From: Acidobacteriota bacterium
GTDB taxonomy: Bacteria; Acidobacteriota; Terriglobia; Terriglobales; Acidobacteriaceae
Assembly (NCBI GenBank): GCA_021846985.1
Contig: JAJZVX010000011.1
Location: 1 to 64,000, forward strand
Direction: 5' to 3'
Length of the DNA stretch: 64,000 bases
The position numbers were made by a program, and so were the translations under genes. Within the stretch, counting starts at the first letter, position 1; the number at the start of each line of letters is the position of its first letter. Below the pieces are notes generated by a model. It saw only the letters and a list, made by a program, of their open reading frames with translations, was not told the origin of the DNA and made no database searches. Of the stretch, positions 22,619 through 31,474 are shown one piece after another.

Positions 22619-24097
22619 GTGATCGAGCAACTGCACGAGATCCTGGAAGAGATTGAACACGGTTGGAGCGGCAAGCGCGTGCTGGTGGTGGGCGATGTCA
22701 TGCTTGACCGTTATATATGGGGTGAAGTGGGCCGGATCTCGCCCGAGGCGCCGGTGCCGATTGTACGCACCACGCGCCAGAGCGCGCAGCCGGGCGGAGC
22801 GGCCAATGTGGCCATGAACCTGGCAGGTCTCGGAGCGCAGACTGTCCTCGCCGGATTCACAGGGGGAGACGAAGACGAAACCGCCTTGGCAGAGTGCCTC
22901 CACCGCAGAGAAGTCGCGACGGCGTTTGTGGCGTGCGCGGACTTTCCCACTATCACCAAGACACGCATTCTGGGCGGGCAGCAGCAGTTGTTGCGCCTGG
23001 ATAGCGAGCGGCTGGCCCAACACGAAGCTGCGGACTACGACCGGTTGATGGAGCGCGTGCTGAAGAATATCGCCGGCTGCGATGCGGTCATCTTGTCGGA
23101 CTACGCGAAAGGCGCGCTGACCCCGCAGCTTTGCCGGGCCGCCATTGACGCGGCAAAAAGCCGCGGCATTCCGGTTCTGGTGGATCCGAAGAATACGGAC
23201 TTCAATCGCTACCGCGGGGCCACTGCGATCTGCCCGAATCAGGGCGAACTGGCGGCGGCCGCGCGCCTCCAGGGCGATGCCGTATCCGGGCGCCTCGACG
23301 ATTTGTTAACTGCGGGTGAAACCATGGCGCAGGCCTTCGACCTGAGATTTCTGATCCCCACCTTAAGCGAGAAAGGCATCGCGCTGTTGCGTCCCGGATA
23401 CCGCTATATCGCGCCGGCTGTGGCGCGGCAGGTCTTCGATGTTTCCGGTGCGGGCGACACGGTTATTGCTATCTTGGCGCTGTGCCTGGCTTCGGGCCTG
23501 CTCCCTGAGGCTGCGCTGCAACTGGCCAATATCGCCGCAGGCATTGTGGTGGGAAAAGTGGGCACGGTGCCGGTGGAAAAGCACGAACTGCTGGCGGCGC
23601 TTACGCCGGAGTTTGCCGTTCATGCGGAAGACAAGGTGGTGACGCGCGCGGAACTGCTCACGCGCGTCGCGCAGTGGCGCGCGGCGGGCGGACGGGTGGT
23701 GTTTACCAACGGCTGTTTCGACCTGCTGCACCTCGGCCACATCACATTGCTGGAGCAGGCGCGGCGGCTGGGCGACCGCCTGATCGTTGCCGTGAACGGA
23801 GACGCCGGGGTCAGGGCGCTCAAAGGGCCGGGCCGGCCGATTGTGGGAGCGCGGCAAAGAGCCCGCATGCTCGCCGCGCTGGCGGCGGTGGATGCCGTCG
23901 TGGTGTTTGACGAGCCAACGCCGGTGGATCTGATTGCAGCCGCGCGCCCCGATTTTCTGGTGAAGGGCGGGGACTACAATCCAGAGACCGTCTTGGGCGC
24001 CGAAGAAGTCCGCTCCTGGGGCGGTCAGGTGCGCATTGTGCCGCTGGTGAAAGGCTGCTCCACGGCCGCGCTTTTGGATAAGGCCACGAACCAGTAG
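22619..24097 (+). CDS. hldE: bifunctional heptose 7-phosphate kinase / heptose 1-phosphate adenylyltransferase
   Basis: About 492 residues. Residues 1-320 form a PfkB-type kinase (VVGDVMLDRYIWG, QPGGAANVAMNLAGLG, catalytic DVSGAGDTVIA). The rest, from about residue 345, is a nucleotidyltransferase with TNGCFDLLHLGHITLLEQA. Together they make ADP-heptose from heptose 7-phosphate, with GmhB acting in between. The GTG at 22619 has GGAGG 9 nt upstream; a GTG at 22601 lies too close to any ribosome site. It is followed about 100 bp later by an MsbA-like exporter. Confidence 0.95.
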   Translation: MIEQLHEILEEIEHGWSGKRVLVVGDVMLDRYIWGEVGRISPEAPVPIVRTTRQSAQPGGAANVAMNLAGLGAQTVLAGFTGGDEDETALAECLHRREVATAFVACADFPTITKTRILGGQQQLLRLDSERLAQHEAADYDRLMERVLKNIAGCDAVILSDYAKGALTPQLCRAAIDAAKSRGIPVLVDPKNTDFNRYRGATAICPNQGELAAAARLQGDAVSGRLDDLLTAGETMAQAFDLRFLIPTLSEKGIALLRPGYRYIAPAVARQVFDVSGAGDTVIAILALCLASGLLPEAALQLANIAAGIVVGKVGTVPVEKHELLAALTPEFAVHAEDKVVTRAELLTRVAQWRAAGGRVVFTNGCFDLLHLGHITLLEQARRLGDRLIVAVNGDAGVRALKGPGRPIVGARQRARMLAALAAVDAVVVFDEPTPVDLIAAARPDFLVKGGDYNPETVLGAEEVRSWGGQVRIVPLVKGCSTAALLDKATNQ

Positions 24098-24200
24098 GGC
24101 CGGAAGGAAGTTGCGCCGGATACAATACTCAGGTGCAGTTCCGTTTCCAACAGGCGCAATGCTGGGCGATCCCGGGCTCCCCACCAGCGGGGCAGACGGC

Positions 24201-26096
24201 ATGAAACAACTCCTGCGCTTGCTGCGTTATGGCCTGGCCTACTCGGGGCAATGGTTTGCCGGCGTACTCCTGCTGGCCATGGTCGGCCTGCTGGACAACT
24301 TCCGCATCCTCCTCTTCCAGCCTATCTTCGACCAGGTGCTGCGGCCAGACGCCCCCGAGGGCCCCATCACCCTGGGCCTGCCGAGAAGTCCATGGCACGT
24401 CGATCTGCGGCAAATGGTCCCGCATTTCCTGCATATGCACAACGCGTGGACCGTGGTGGCGTTTGCGCTCGTGGTCGCCACGCTGGTCAAGGGCGTCTGC
24501 GATTACGTCGGTACTTACCTGGTGAACTACGCCGGCTATGGGACGATCACTGACCTCAGAAACAACCTCTACGAAGCCACGCTGCGGCGCTCGTCGAGCT
24601 TCTTTCACAAGCACCCGACAGGCACCATCCTCTCCACCCTCATCAACGACGTGGATCGCGTACAGATTGCGCTCAGCTCCGTCATTAGCGAGTTTTTGCA
24701 GCAGTTTTTCACCTTTCTGGTGGGGCTGGCGCTGGTGGTCCGGCTGGGCGGCTACTTGAGTTGGGCGCTGGTGCTGTTCATCCCCGTGGTGGTGACCTCG
24801 GCGCGCAAAATCGGCCGCGAAGTCCGCACTCGCACGCGCACCGGGCAGGATAAGCTGGCGGAAATTCAGAATATCCTCCACGAAACCGTCACCGGCAATC
24901 GCATCGTCAAAGCCTTCAACACGGAACTGTGGGAGATCCTGCGTTTCAAGAAGGCCTCGTCGCGGCTCTTCAAGGCCAATCTGCGCAGCGTGCGCATCCA
25001 ATCCATCAGCTCGCCGCTCATGGACACCATTGGCTCTGTGGCCATTGCCTTGCTCCTCTTTGTCGGACGCAACGAGATCCTGCACGGCCACATGACCATG
25101 GGCATGTTCGGCGCGTTCATCATCCTCCTGTTCAAGCTTTACGATCCGGTGCGCAAGTTCGCGTATTTCTATAACAACTTCCAGCAGGCGATGGGCGCTT
25201 CGATCTCGATCTTCGGCTTCTTCGACGCCGAAGACGATGTGAAGGAACGGACCCACGCAACGGAGCTGAAGAGTTTTGCGCGCACCGTGCGGTTTGAGGA
25301 TGTGGGCTTTTCCTACTCCACCGAGGAAGGCGAACATCAGATTTTGCACAACGTGGATCTGGAGGTGGGAGCCGGCGAGATACTGGCGCTGGTCGGACCC
25401 AGCGGAGCCGGCAAGTCCACGCTGGTGAATCTGATCCCGCGCTTCTTCGATGTGACCTCCGGCCGCATCCTGCTCGACGGCCACGATCTGCGCGATCTCA
25501 CGCTCAACTCCCTCCGGCGCCAGGTGGCGCAGGTCACGCAGGAGACGATTCTCTTCAATGACACCGTGCGCAACAACATCGCCTATGGTCAACCGGAAGC
25601 GGATTTCAAGCTGGTCGAAGAGGCGGCGCGCAACGCCTTGGCCCACGAATTCATCCTGCACATGCCGCAGGGCTACGACACCGTGATCGGGGAGAAGGGT
25701 TTCCGGCTCTCCGGCGGAGAGCGGCAGCGCATCGCGATTGCGCGCGCCATTCTGAAAAATGCGCCGATTCTCATCCTCGATGAGGCCACCTCCGCCCTGG
25801 ACTCGGAAAGCGAAGCGCTGGTGCAGGCCGCCCTGGCCAACCTCATGCAAGGCCGCACCGTGCTGGTTATCGCGCACCGGCTGGGAACCGTGCGGCGCGC
25901 CAACCGCATTGCCGTGCTGGAGGGCGGGCGCGTCACCGCCATCGGTCCCCACGAGGAACTGTTGAATAGATCGCCGACCTATCAGCGGCTGTACCAGTTG
26001 CAGTTCATGGACATGCCGGAGACGGAGGAGTTGGATCCTGTAGCGCCCGATGCCGTCGGTTTTGCGCGCGCGCTCGCGGCGGGAGAAAAGGAATAG
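24201..26096 (+). CDS. MsbA-like lipid A/lipid exporter, ABC half-transporter
   Basis: About 631 residues: six-helix membrane domain (residues 1-330) fused to an ATPase. Walker A is GPSGAGKST, the signature LSGGERQRIAIARAI, and Walker B ILILDEATSALD; the Q-loop and the switch histidine (VIAHR) are also present. The family moves lipid A or other lipids across the inner membrane. Placement after hldE supports lipopolysaccharide export, hence MsbA-like. ATG at 24201 (start MKQLLRLLRYGL) is chosen over an open frame from 24111, which shows no membrane or family signature. Confidence 0.88.
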   Translation: MKQLLRLLRYGLAYSGQWFAGVLLLAMVGLLDNFRILLFQPIFDQVLRPDAPEGPITLGLPRSPWHVDLRQMVPHFLHMHNAWTVVAFALVVATLVKGVCDYVGTYLVNYAGYGTITDLRNNLYEATLRRSSSFFHKHPTGTILSTLINDVDRVQIALSSVISEFLQQFFTFLVGLALVVRLGGYLSWALVLFIPVVVTSARKIGREVRTRTRTGQDKLAEIQNILHETVTGNRIVKAFNTELWEILRFKKASSRLFKANLRSVRIQSISSPLMDTIGSVAIALLLFVGRNEILHGHMTMGMFGAFIILLFKLYDPVRKFAYFYNNFQQAMGASISIFGFFDAEDDVKERTHATELKSFARTVRFEDVGFSYSTEEGEHQILHNVDLEVGAGEILALVGPSGAGKSTLVNLIPRFFDVTSGRILLDGHDLRDLTLNSLRRQVAQVTQETILFNDTVRNNIAYGQPEADFKLVEEAARNALAHEFILHMPQGYDTVIGEKGFRLSGGERQRIAIARAILKNAPILILDEATSALDSESEALVQAALANLMQGRTVLVIAHRLGTVRRANRIAVLEGGRVTAIGPHEELLNRSPTYQRLYQLQFMDMPETEELDPVAPDAVGFARALAAGEKE

Positions 26097-26099
26097 CCG

Positions 26100-26999
26100 A
26101 TGCCGATTCGTTCGATGACGGGATTCGCGCGTGTGCAGGTGCGGGTCCACGATCAACTTGCCTACACGCTGACGGTGAAGAGCGTCAACCACCGCTTTCT
26201 CGATCTGCAATTCCGGCTGCCCTCGGGCATGGATGCGCTGGAGATGGAGTTGCGCCGCCTGCTCAAGGAACGGCTCGTGCGGGGACACGTGGAGTTGACG
26301 CTGGCTCTGGATCGAAGCGACCTGCAAAAGGCAGGCTACAATCGCCAGCTTGTCGAGAGCTACGTGGCGGCCTTCGCGGCGGCGCGCCAGGAGCACGGAT
26401 TGAGCGGGCAGCCGGATCTGAATGTCATCCTGCGCCTGCCCGGTGCCTTGCAGAACGAGAGCCGCGCCGGCGGCGACGACGATATGGAGGCGCTGACCGC
26501 CAGCGTGCAAACCCAGGCCGGCCCTCTGTTGGATGCGTTGAACGCCATGCGAGCACGCGAAGGCGAGGCGCTCGGCGCCATCTTGTCGGCTACGCTGGAC
26601 CGCCTGGAGACGGCCGCGGAGGGCGTTGCCGGACTGCGCCCCGAAGTCGAGCAGCGCTATCAGGAGCGCCTCGCGCAGCGGCTGGAGGCGGCTGCGGGAA
26701 CGGAGTTCAACCGCCAGCGGCTGCTGGAGGAAGTGGCCGTGATGGTCGAGCGCAGCGACATCGCCGAGGAGATCGCGCGCTTGCACACACACATCGAGCA
26801 CTTCCGCGAGTTGCTGGCCGCCGCCGGCGAAGTGGGCAAAAAGCTGGATTTTCTGCTCCAGGAGATGAACCGCGAAGCCAACACACTGCTCTCCAAGACG
26901 GGCAGTGTGGGCGGCAAGGGAACGCGCATCACCGAACTGGGGCTGGCCATGAAGTCGGAGATCGAGAAGGCCCGCGAACAGATCCAGAACATAGAGTAG
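26100..26999 (+). CDS. yicC: YicC/YloC-family endoribonuclease
   Basis: 299 residues, the usual length. The N-terminus MPIRSMTGFARV and the SVNHRFLDLQFRLP segment are the family hallmark; the C-terminus KSEIEKAREQIQNIE with ETNTLLSK-like EANTLLSKTG is also typical. YicC of Escherichia coli acts on RNA (RyhB decay), so an RNase function is probable. It begins 3 bp after the ABC exporter stop and is probably co-transcribed. The guanylate kinase gene that often follows yicC is absent here. Confidence 0.92.
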   Translation: MPIRSMTGFARVQVRVHDQLAYTLTVKSVNHRFLDLQFRLPSGMDALEMELRRLLKERLVRGHVELTLALDRSDLQKAGYNRQLVESYVAAFAAARQEHGLSGQPDLNVILRLPGALQNESRAGGDDDMEALTASVQTQAGPLLDALNAMRAREGEALGAILSATLDRLETAAEGVAGLRPEVEQRYQERLAQRLEAAAGTEFNRQRLLEEVAVMVERSDIAEEIARLHTHIEHFRELLAAAGEVGKKLDFLLQEMNREANTLLSKTGSVGGKGTRITELGLAMKSEIEKAREQIQNIE

Positions 27000-27183
27000 G
27001 CGCTGCGGTAAAGTCAGCCTCGCTGTCGCCCGTGCCGGCATGTTGCCTGCCCCGCGGCGAAGCGTGGCCCCGCTGCGGGGGCGCGCCGCGGTTCACACGC
27101 GGACAGCCATGTTCAGGAGCAGCGGCAGCATCCAGAAAATCTTTCGCGGAATTCTCGCCTCCACCGCAAACAAATTCCCGCGT

Positions 27184-27747
27184 CTACTTCCCGCTTGCCT
27201 CGGCCATGCGGGCGCGAAGACGGTTTTCCGCGTCGTCGGACCAGTATTTGCAGTTCAGGCGGATGAAGACGGAGCTATAGGGAATGGTGAGGCTGGTTTT
27301 GAGAATGAGGATGTGAAAGAGCTTGCCGGTATCGTCAATGTTGGCGATGATCCGGTCGTGCGGCAGTGACTCGATGGCGTGGCCGTGGAGCGCGGCGGCC
27401 ATCTGCTGGCGGTAGGCGGAGGCGCCGGGAGCGTCGGTGTCGGGGACATACGGCAGTTCGGCGTCCATATAAATCTCCGGCCGGACATGAATGGCGTGGT
27501 GGACGGCGTTCAGAACGTAGCGGACGACATCGAGCTCGTCCGCGTTGGTTTCCACGGTTTCAACGCCGGGTGAGGTTTGGAGCGGATAAGCCGAATCGAC
27601 AATGAGAATCCAGTTGCGATGGCCGAGCAGGGGAAGCTCGGCATCGACCTTGGCTTTCCACGGTGCAGGACGGGCGCCCTGGGCTAATGCGAGAAGCGGC
27701 GTAAAGGCCACGAGAGCGAGTACAAGCAGTGAGCGGCGCATGGGCAT
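27184..27747 (-). CDS. exported RbsD/FucU-like protein
   Basis: 187 residues starting with a signal peptide (MPMRRSLLVLALVAFTPLLALAQ). The mature part contains LPLLGHRNWILIVDSAYPLQ and later YRQQMAAALHGHAI, which resemble the sugar-mutarotase fold of RbsD/FucU (a conserved histidine near the start and an Asp-Ser-Ala-Tyr-Pro segment). Those proteins interconvert sugar anomers; an exported version is unusual. GAGG lies just before the ATG. It follows the GH116 gene on the same strand by about 40 bp, so it may act on the released sugar. Family assignment is by memory of motifs and is moderate. Confidence 0.55.
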   Translation of the reverse strand: MPMRRSLLVLALVAFTPLLALAQGARPAPWKAKVDAELPLLGHRNWILIVDSAYPLQTSPGVETVETNADELDVVRYVLNAVHHAIHVRPEIYMDAELPYVPDTDAPGASAYRQQMAAALHGHAIESLPHDRIIANIDDTGKLFHILILKTSLTIPYSSVFIRLNCKYWSDDAENRLRARMAEASGK

Positions 27748-27786
27748 TGACCTCGAATGTTTGTGTGTGGCGATGGCCTGCCGGGT

Positions 27787-30498
27787 TTATGCCTCGATCT
27801 TCAGAAGCCGGCCGGGATCAACCGTGACGGGCGAGACAAACTGGATGCGGAGGTTGGTGGCTTCGGACAAGGCGTGGTGGGCCACCGGCTTGCTGCCTGA
27901 AGTGATGCGCAGTTTTGCGCCAGGCGGAAACGGCGCCAGAGCCAGTTCCTTCAGAGTGACGGCGCCAGAGGCGGCGGAGAGCGAGAAAGAGACCGGGCTC
28001 AGATCGAAGCTGCCCCAGGCGGTAGGCACAGACCAGAAACTGCGAAGCGTGGAGTAGTCCACCTTCGGGGCCAGCTCCATGCGGCGCGCGCGTGCGTCGT
28101 AGCGGAAGCCGGAGAGCAGTGGAATGGACGCCCAGCTGGACATGGCGCGAGCATAATGGCGGCCGTATTCGCTTTCGTCGAAGGGATTGCGGCGCTCGCC
28201 GTCGTAGCGGTTGCGGATGTTCCGGACAATCTCGACCGCTTCCGTGACCATGCCGTGAGTGATCATCAGCGCGGCGGCGGAGTGCTCCATGCCGGTCCAG
28301 TTTTCGGAGTAATAGGGCATGGGAACCTCGGGACGCCCGCCATTGGAGTAGTCCACGACAATGAGAGCGGACTCGTCGTTGAGCGCGTAGACGCGCTCGA
28401 CGCTGGCATGGCGATCGAGGCTGCGCCTGAGGTTGTAGCGGTAGATGGACTCAAGCGCTTTGCGGATGTGGCCGGGGTCGAGCAGGTCGCCGAGGCCGGC
28501 GACAGAGGCCATGTACTGGCCCACAAGCTGGTCGGCATAGCATCCGCCGCCCACCTGAAAGTCGGGATGCAGCGGATCGCGCGCGCCCATGCCTTCCTGG
28601 AGGCGCGGAGCGATCTTGTCTTTGGGAATGCCGCGAATCTTCTGAATGTAGAACTCGCCGTTGAAGAGATTCGCGTCGATCCAGCCGCTGCCCTTCTCGA
28701 AGATGCGGTTGTATTCGGCGGCCTGCGCGGGCTCACCCATGGCTTCGGCCATGCGGCCCATGGCGCGCAGAGCGGCCAGATACCACGAGCTGCACATGGG
28801 ATTGGGGCCGTAGAACTCTACGTCGCAGGTGTTGTGTTGCACGCCGTCCATCACCCCGGACCTGCGTTCGTCCCAGCCGTTGGGCTGCCAGGCAAAGGCC
28901 ATGGCGCGCTTGGCGGCCGCCCACTGCCGGCGCAGCCACGCATCGTCGCCTGAAAGCACCCAGTCCAGGTAGAGCTTGACGATCTGGCCCATCTGCCCAT
29001 CGGCCGCGGCCGCGCCCCAGTGCTCAAAGCCCAGGGGGAGCTTGTGCCGGAAGTCCATGTGACCTTCGGCGTCGGTGGCGTAACCGAAGCTGATTTCGCG
29101 CATCGAGCGGGCAAGGGAAGGGAAGAGATAGGGGGTGGCGGCCTCGTAGTTCCACACGTGTGTGCAGGTGCCAAAGCCGAGCCCGCTCTTGTCGCCGCAC
29201 CCTTCGAAGCCGTGGAAGCTTCCATCGGCGATGCGGAAGCTCGTATTCGAAACAAGAGTGGCAAGGTTGGTCGAGGCGGCGTCTTTCACGGCTTCGGGAA
29301 GCGTGGAGCGGCGCAGCGCGTTCACGAAGGCGCGGGTGTTGCGCTCCAGCCACGGAAGATTGCGGGCCGTGTACTCTGCCGCGGCCCATGCGTCTGCGAA
29401 GCGGCTGCAATAGTAGTTGCCAAGCACGGCGCCTTGCTTGCCTGCGGGAGCGTCCCAGCCGCAGCGCCGGGGAGTGCGGTTGGGGAAATGCCACGCCAGA
29501 AGAAAGCGGAAGGAGCGCGTCGCGCCAGCCGGGATGGTTTGGCGAAGCAGGACCGAGCCGACGGGCAGCGCGGGCTCGGCAAAGGCGCCCAGATGGCCGG
29601 ATTTTGAAAATTCGTCGAACCAGAAGTGCTCCGGACCGACGCTCCAGACGTCGCCGCCGTACCAGCCGGGCAATAGCTCGACGGCGGCAGCGGCGGAGGG
29701 CAGCGCCGCCAGAACAAACGAGCCCCAGAGCGGGTCGGCCCGGTCGAGTTGGGGATCGGTCATGAGAATGCCGTCGAGACCGGCATCCTGGCGGGCCTGG
29801 TTGGCGCGCGTGGCGCCGCTGCCTACGGGGTTGGAAACGGACCATGCAACCGCCGCCTCAACCGCCGCCGGCTGGGGATTGTGGACCTCGTAGGTGAGGA
29901 TGGCGGCCGGAAGCCCGGAGGCGTCGGCGTCGAGAGGGAAAAAGGGCGAGAAGCCTTCAAGGGCAACGCGGACAGGGCAATCGGGATCGTCAAACTCGAT
30001 GCGGGAGAGCGGAAAGGAGGCAAGGAAGCGGGCCTCGGCGAGACGCGGAAGGCCCGGAACGTGGCCGGAGTGGAAGCCATTTTCGCCGGTGTCGAAGGGA
30101 GGCAGGTAACGGCGCTCGAGGACGGCGGAGTAGGGCGCCGCGCCGCCGGTCTTTACCCACAGGCTGGGGAAAGTGAGGTCCGGGGTGTTGCCCGTGTCGG
30201 GACGGTTGAAGATCTGCCAGTCCTGCAGATTGCCGCGCCCGCCAAGGCCGATACCGCCCGTCCCGATGCCGCCGAGCGGGCAGGAGATGCGCGCCAGATG
30301 ACGGCCGGTGAAGAGGCGTGGATACCCGGACTGGTGCGGCGAAGCCGGATGGCCGGCATGCGTGCGCCCCGAGGATGCGCCGGCCTTTCCAGAGGATTGC
30401 GGGGCTGGAACCGGTTGCTCCGCTGAGGATGCGACCCCCGCGAAAGACGCGGCCACGGCAGCCTTCACGAAATCGCGGCGTGAAGTACGGCTCTTCAC
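27787..30498 (-). CDS. Tat-exported GH116-family glycoside hydrolase
   Basis: About 903 residues, beginning with a Tat signal (SRRDFVKAAVAASFAGVASSA). It belongs to GH116, the family of non-lysosomal glucosylceramidase/beta-glucosidase and archaeal SSO1353. Catalytic residues can be placed: nucleophile Glu432 in FEGCGD before CTHVWNYE, and acid/base Asp559 in VQHNTCDVEFYGPNP. Their spacing of 127 equals the spacing I recall for SSO1353. The GTG at 30498 is chosen since AGGAGGG lies just upstream and the Tat motif follows at once. The likely substrate is a beta-glucoside or beta-xyloside. Confidence 0.88.
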   Translation of the reverse strand: MKSRTSRRDFVKAAVAASFAGVASSAEQPVPAPQSSGKAGASSGRTHAGHPASPHQSGYPRLFTGRHLARISCPLGGIGTGGIGLGGRGNLQDWQIFNRPDTGNTPDLTFPSLWVKTGGAAPYSAVLERRYLPPFDTGENGFHSGHVPGLPRLAEARFLASFPLSRIEFDDPDCPVRVALEGFSPFFPLDADASGLPAAILTYEVHNPQPAAVEAAVAWSVSNPVGSGATRANQARQDAGLDGILMTDPQLDRADPLWGSFVLAALPSAAAAVELLPGWYGGDVWSVGPEHFWFDEFSKSGHLGAFAEPALPVGSVLLRQTIPAGATRSFRFLLAWHFPNRTPRRCGWDAPAGKQGAVLGNYYCSRFADAWAAAEYTARNLPWLERNTRAFVNALRRSTLPEAVKDAASTNLATLVSNTSFRIADGSFHGFEGCGDKSGLGFGTCTHVWNYEAATPYLFPSLARSMREISFGYATDAEGHMDFRHKLPLGFEHWGAAAADGQMGQIVKLYLDWVLSGDDAWLRRQWAAAKRAMAFAWQPNGWDERRSGVMDGVQHNTCDVEFYGPNPMCSSWYLAALRAMGRMAEAMGEPAQAAEYNRIFEKGSGWIDANLFNGEFYIQKIRGIPKDKIAPRLQEGMGARDPLHPDFQVGGGCYADQLVGQYMASVAGLGDLLDPGHIRKALESIYRYNLRRSLDRHASVERVYALNDESALIVVDYSNGGRPEVPMPYYSENWTGMEHSAAALMITHGMVTEAVEIVRNIRNRYDGERRNPFDESEYGRHYARAMSSWASIPLLSGFRYDARARRMELAPKVDYSTLRSFWSVPTAWGSFDLSPVSFSLSAASGAVTLKELALAPFPPGAKLRITSGSKPVAHHALSEATNLRIQFVSPVTVDPGRLLKIEA

Positions 30499-30576
30499 GA
30501 ATCCCTCCTGAGGTGAACGCACCAGTAGAAGAGAGACGCGGTAGTCTGTCAAGCCAGTTGCTGGCGCGTGCCGCGC

Positions 30577-31200
30577 TCAGGGGACGAGGCGCACCATCCA
30601 TCCAGCCAGAGCCTGTTCGTCGGCAGTTCCGCTCATTTGCGCGGCATGAATCTTGCTCCGTTCGCCTTCAGAACGGTTCTGGCTGAGCTTGAACTTGCCT
30701 TCGATGCGGGCGATAGGAATGCGGAAGCCGATGATGCCGGCCAGCATGGTGCGGCGGTAGCCGGCGGGCATGGCGAGCCACTTGTCACGGAAGGCTGGCT
30801 CATAGGTCCGCATGAGGCCGGAGAGAATGGCTTCCTTGCCTGGTTCGTCTTCAACCGGCGTAAGCACTCCATAAGCATGGATGGCAACGTAGTTCCAGGT
30901 CGGAACGGAGAGCGGCTCCTCGTAGAGAGTGGGCGAAACATAGGCATGAGGGCCGGGAAAGACAACCAGAAGCTCATGGCCGGCAAGCGCCTGCCAGTGG
31001 CCGTTGGCGCGCGCAAAGTGGCCCTCGAGCACTCCGTGGGGGCCCGAGTCCTGCACCACCAGCGGCAGGTGCGTGGCGGCCAGCGGGGCGGGAGCCTCGG
31101 GGCCGGATTGCGGACCGAAGAGAATGGCGAAGGAGTAGGCGCGCATGGCTTCGAGGAGCAGGGCGCGATCGGAGACTTGGTTGAATGGGGGAATGTACAT
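30577..31200 (-). CDS. PaiB-type FMN-binding protein
   Basis: 207 residues of the PaiB family (FMN-binding split barrel, also called transcriptional regulator PaiB). The start MYIPPFNQVSD and the segments AYVSPTLYEEPLSVPTWNYVA and FKLSQNRSEGE are characteristic. In Bacillus PaiB acts with PaiA on sporulation and degradative enzymes; in most other bacteria the role is unknown. It stands alone on the minus strand and is divergent from an exported protein gene. Confidence 0.88.
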   Translation of the reverse strand: MYIPPFNQVSDRALLLEAMRAYSFAILFGPQSGPEAPAPLAATHLPLVVQDSGPHGVLEGHFARANGHWQALAGHELLVVFPGPHAYVSPTLYEEPLSVPTWNYVAIHAYGVLTPVEDEPGKEAILSGLMRTYEPAFRDKWLAMPAGYRRTMLAGIIGFRIPIARIEGKFKLSQNRSEGERSKIHAAQMSGTADEQALAGWMVRLVP

Positions 31201-31284
31201 GAGGCTTCCTCTTGGTTATGGTAGCGTGACAGCGGCCTGCGGGAAAATGGCCGCAATGGCGCGTCCGTTCCCGGCGCCGCGCGC

Positions 31285-31313
31285 TTGACACTGTGGTTTG
31301 TAGAATGTAAACA
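31285..31313 (+). promoter_or_regulatory. putative sigma-70 promoter
   Basis: A consensus -35 box TTGACA at 31285-31290 is followed after 17 bp by TAAACA (31308-31313), a weak -10. It lies in the divergent gap and would drive the large exported protein at 31475 with a leader of about 155 nt. Confidence 0.4.
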
Positions 31314-31474
31314 TCGCGCGATTGGAAGCCCCTGCCGTTTCCTTGCCGTGGTTGGAAAGGAGCGTGGGGCCGCGCTGTGCGGTCCGGATCGAGGACCGGC
31401 ATGGTTCGCGGAAGGTATCGGACATCTCCTGGAGAGATGAACTGGCTGCGCCAGGTTCCGATGATGAGGATGGC

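Noticed and set aside
24129-27041. A 970-codon minus-strand open frame
   Set aside because: It covers the ABC exporter and yicC on the other strand; the product has no protein-like segments.
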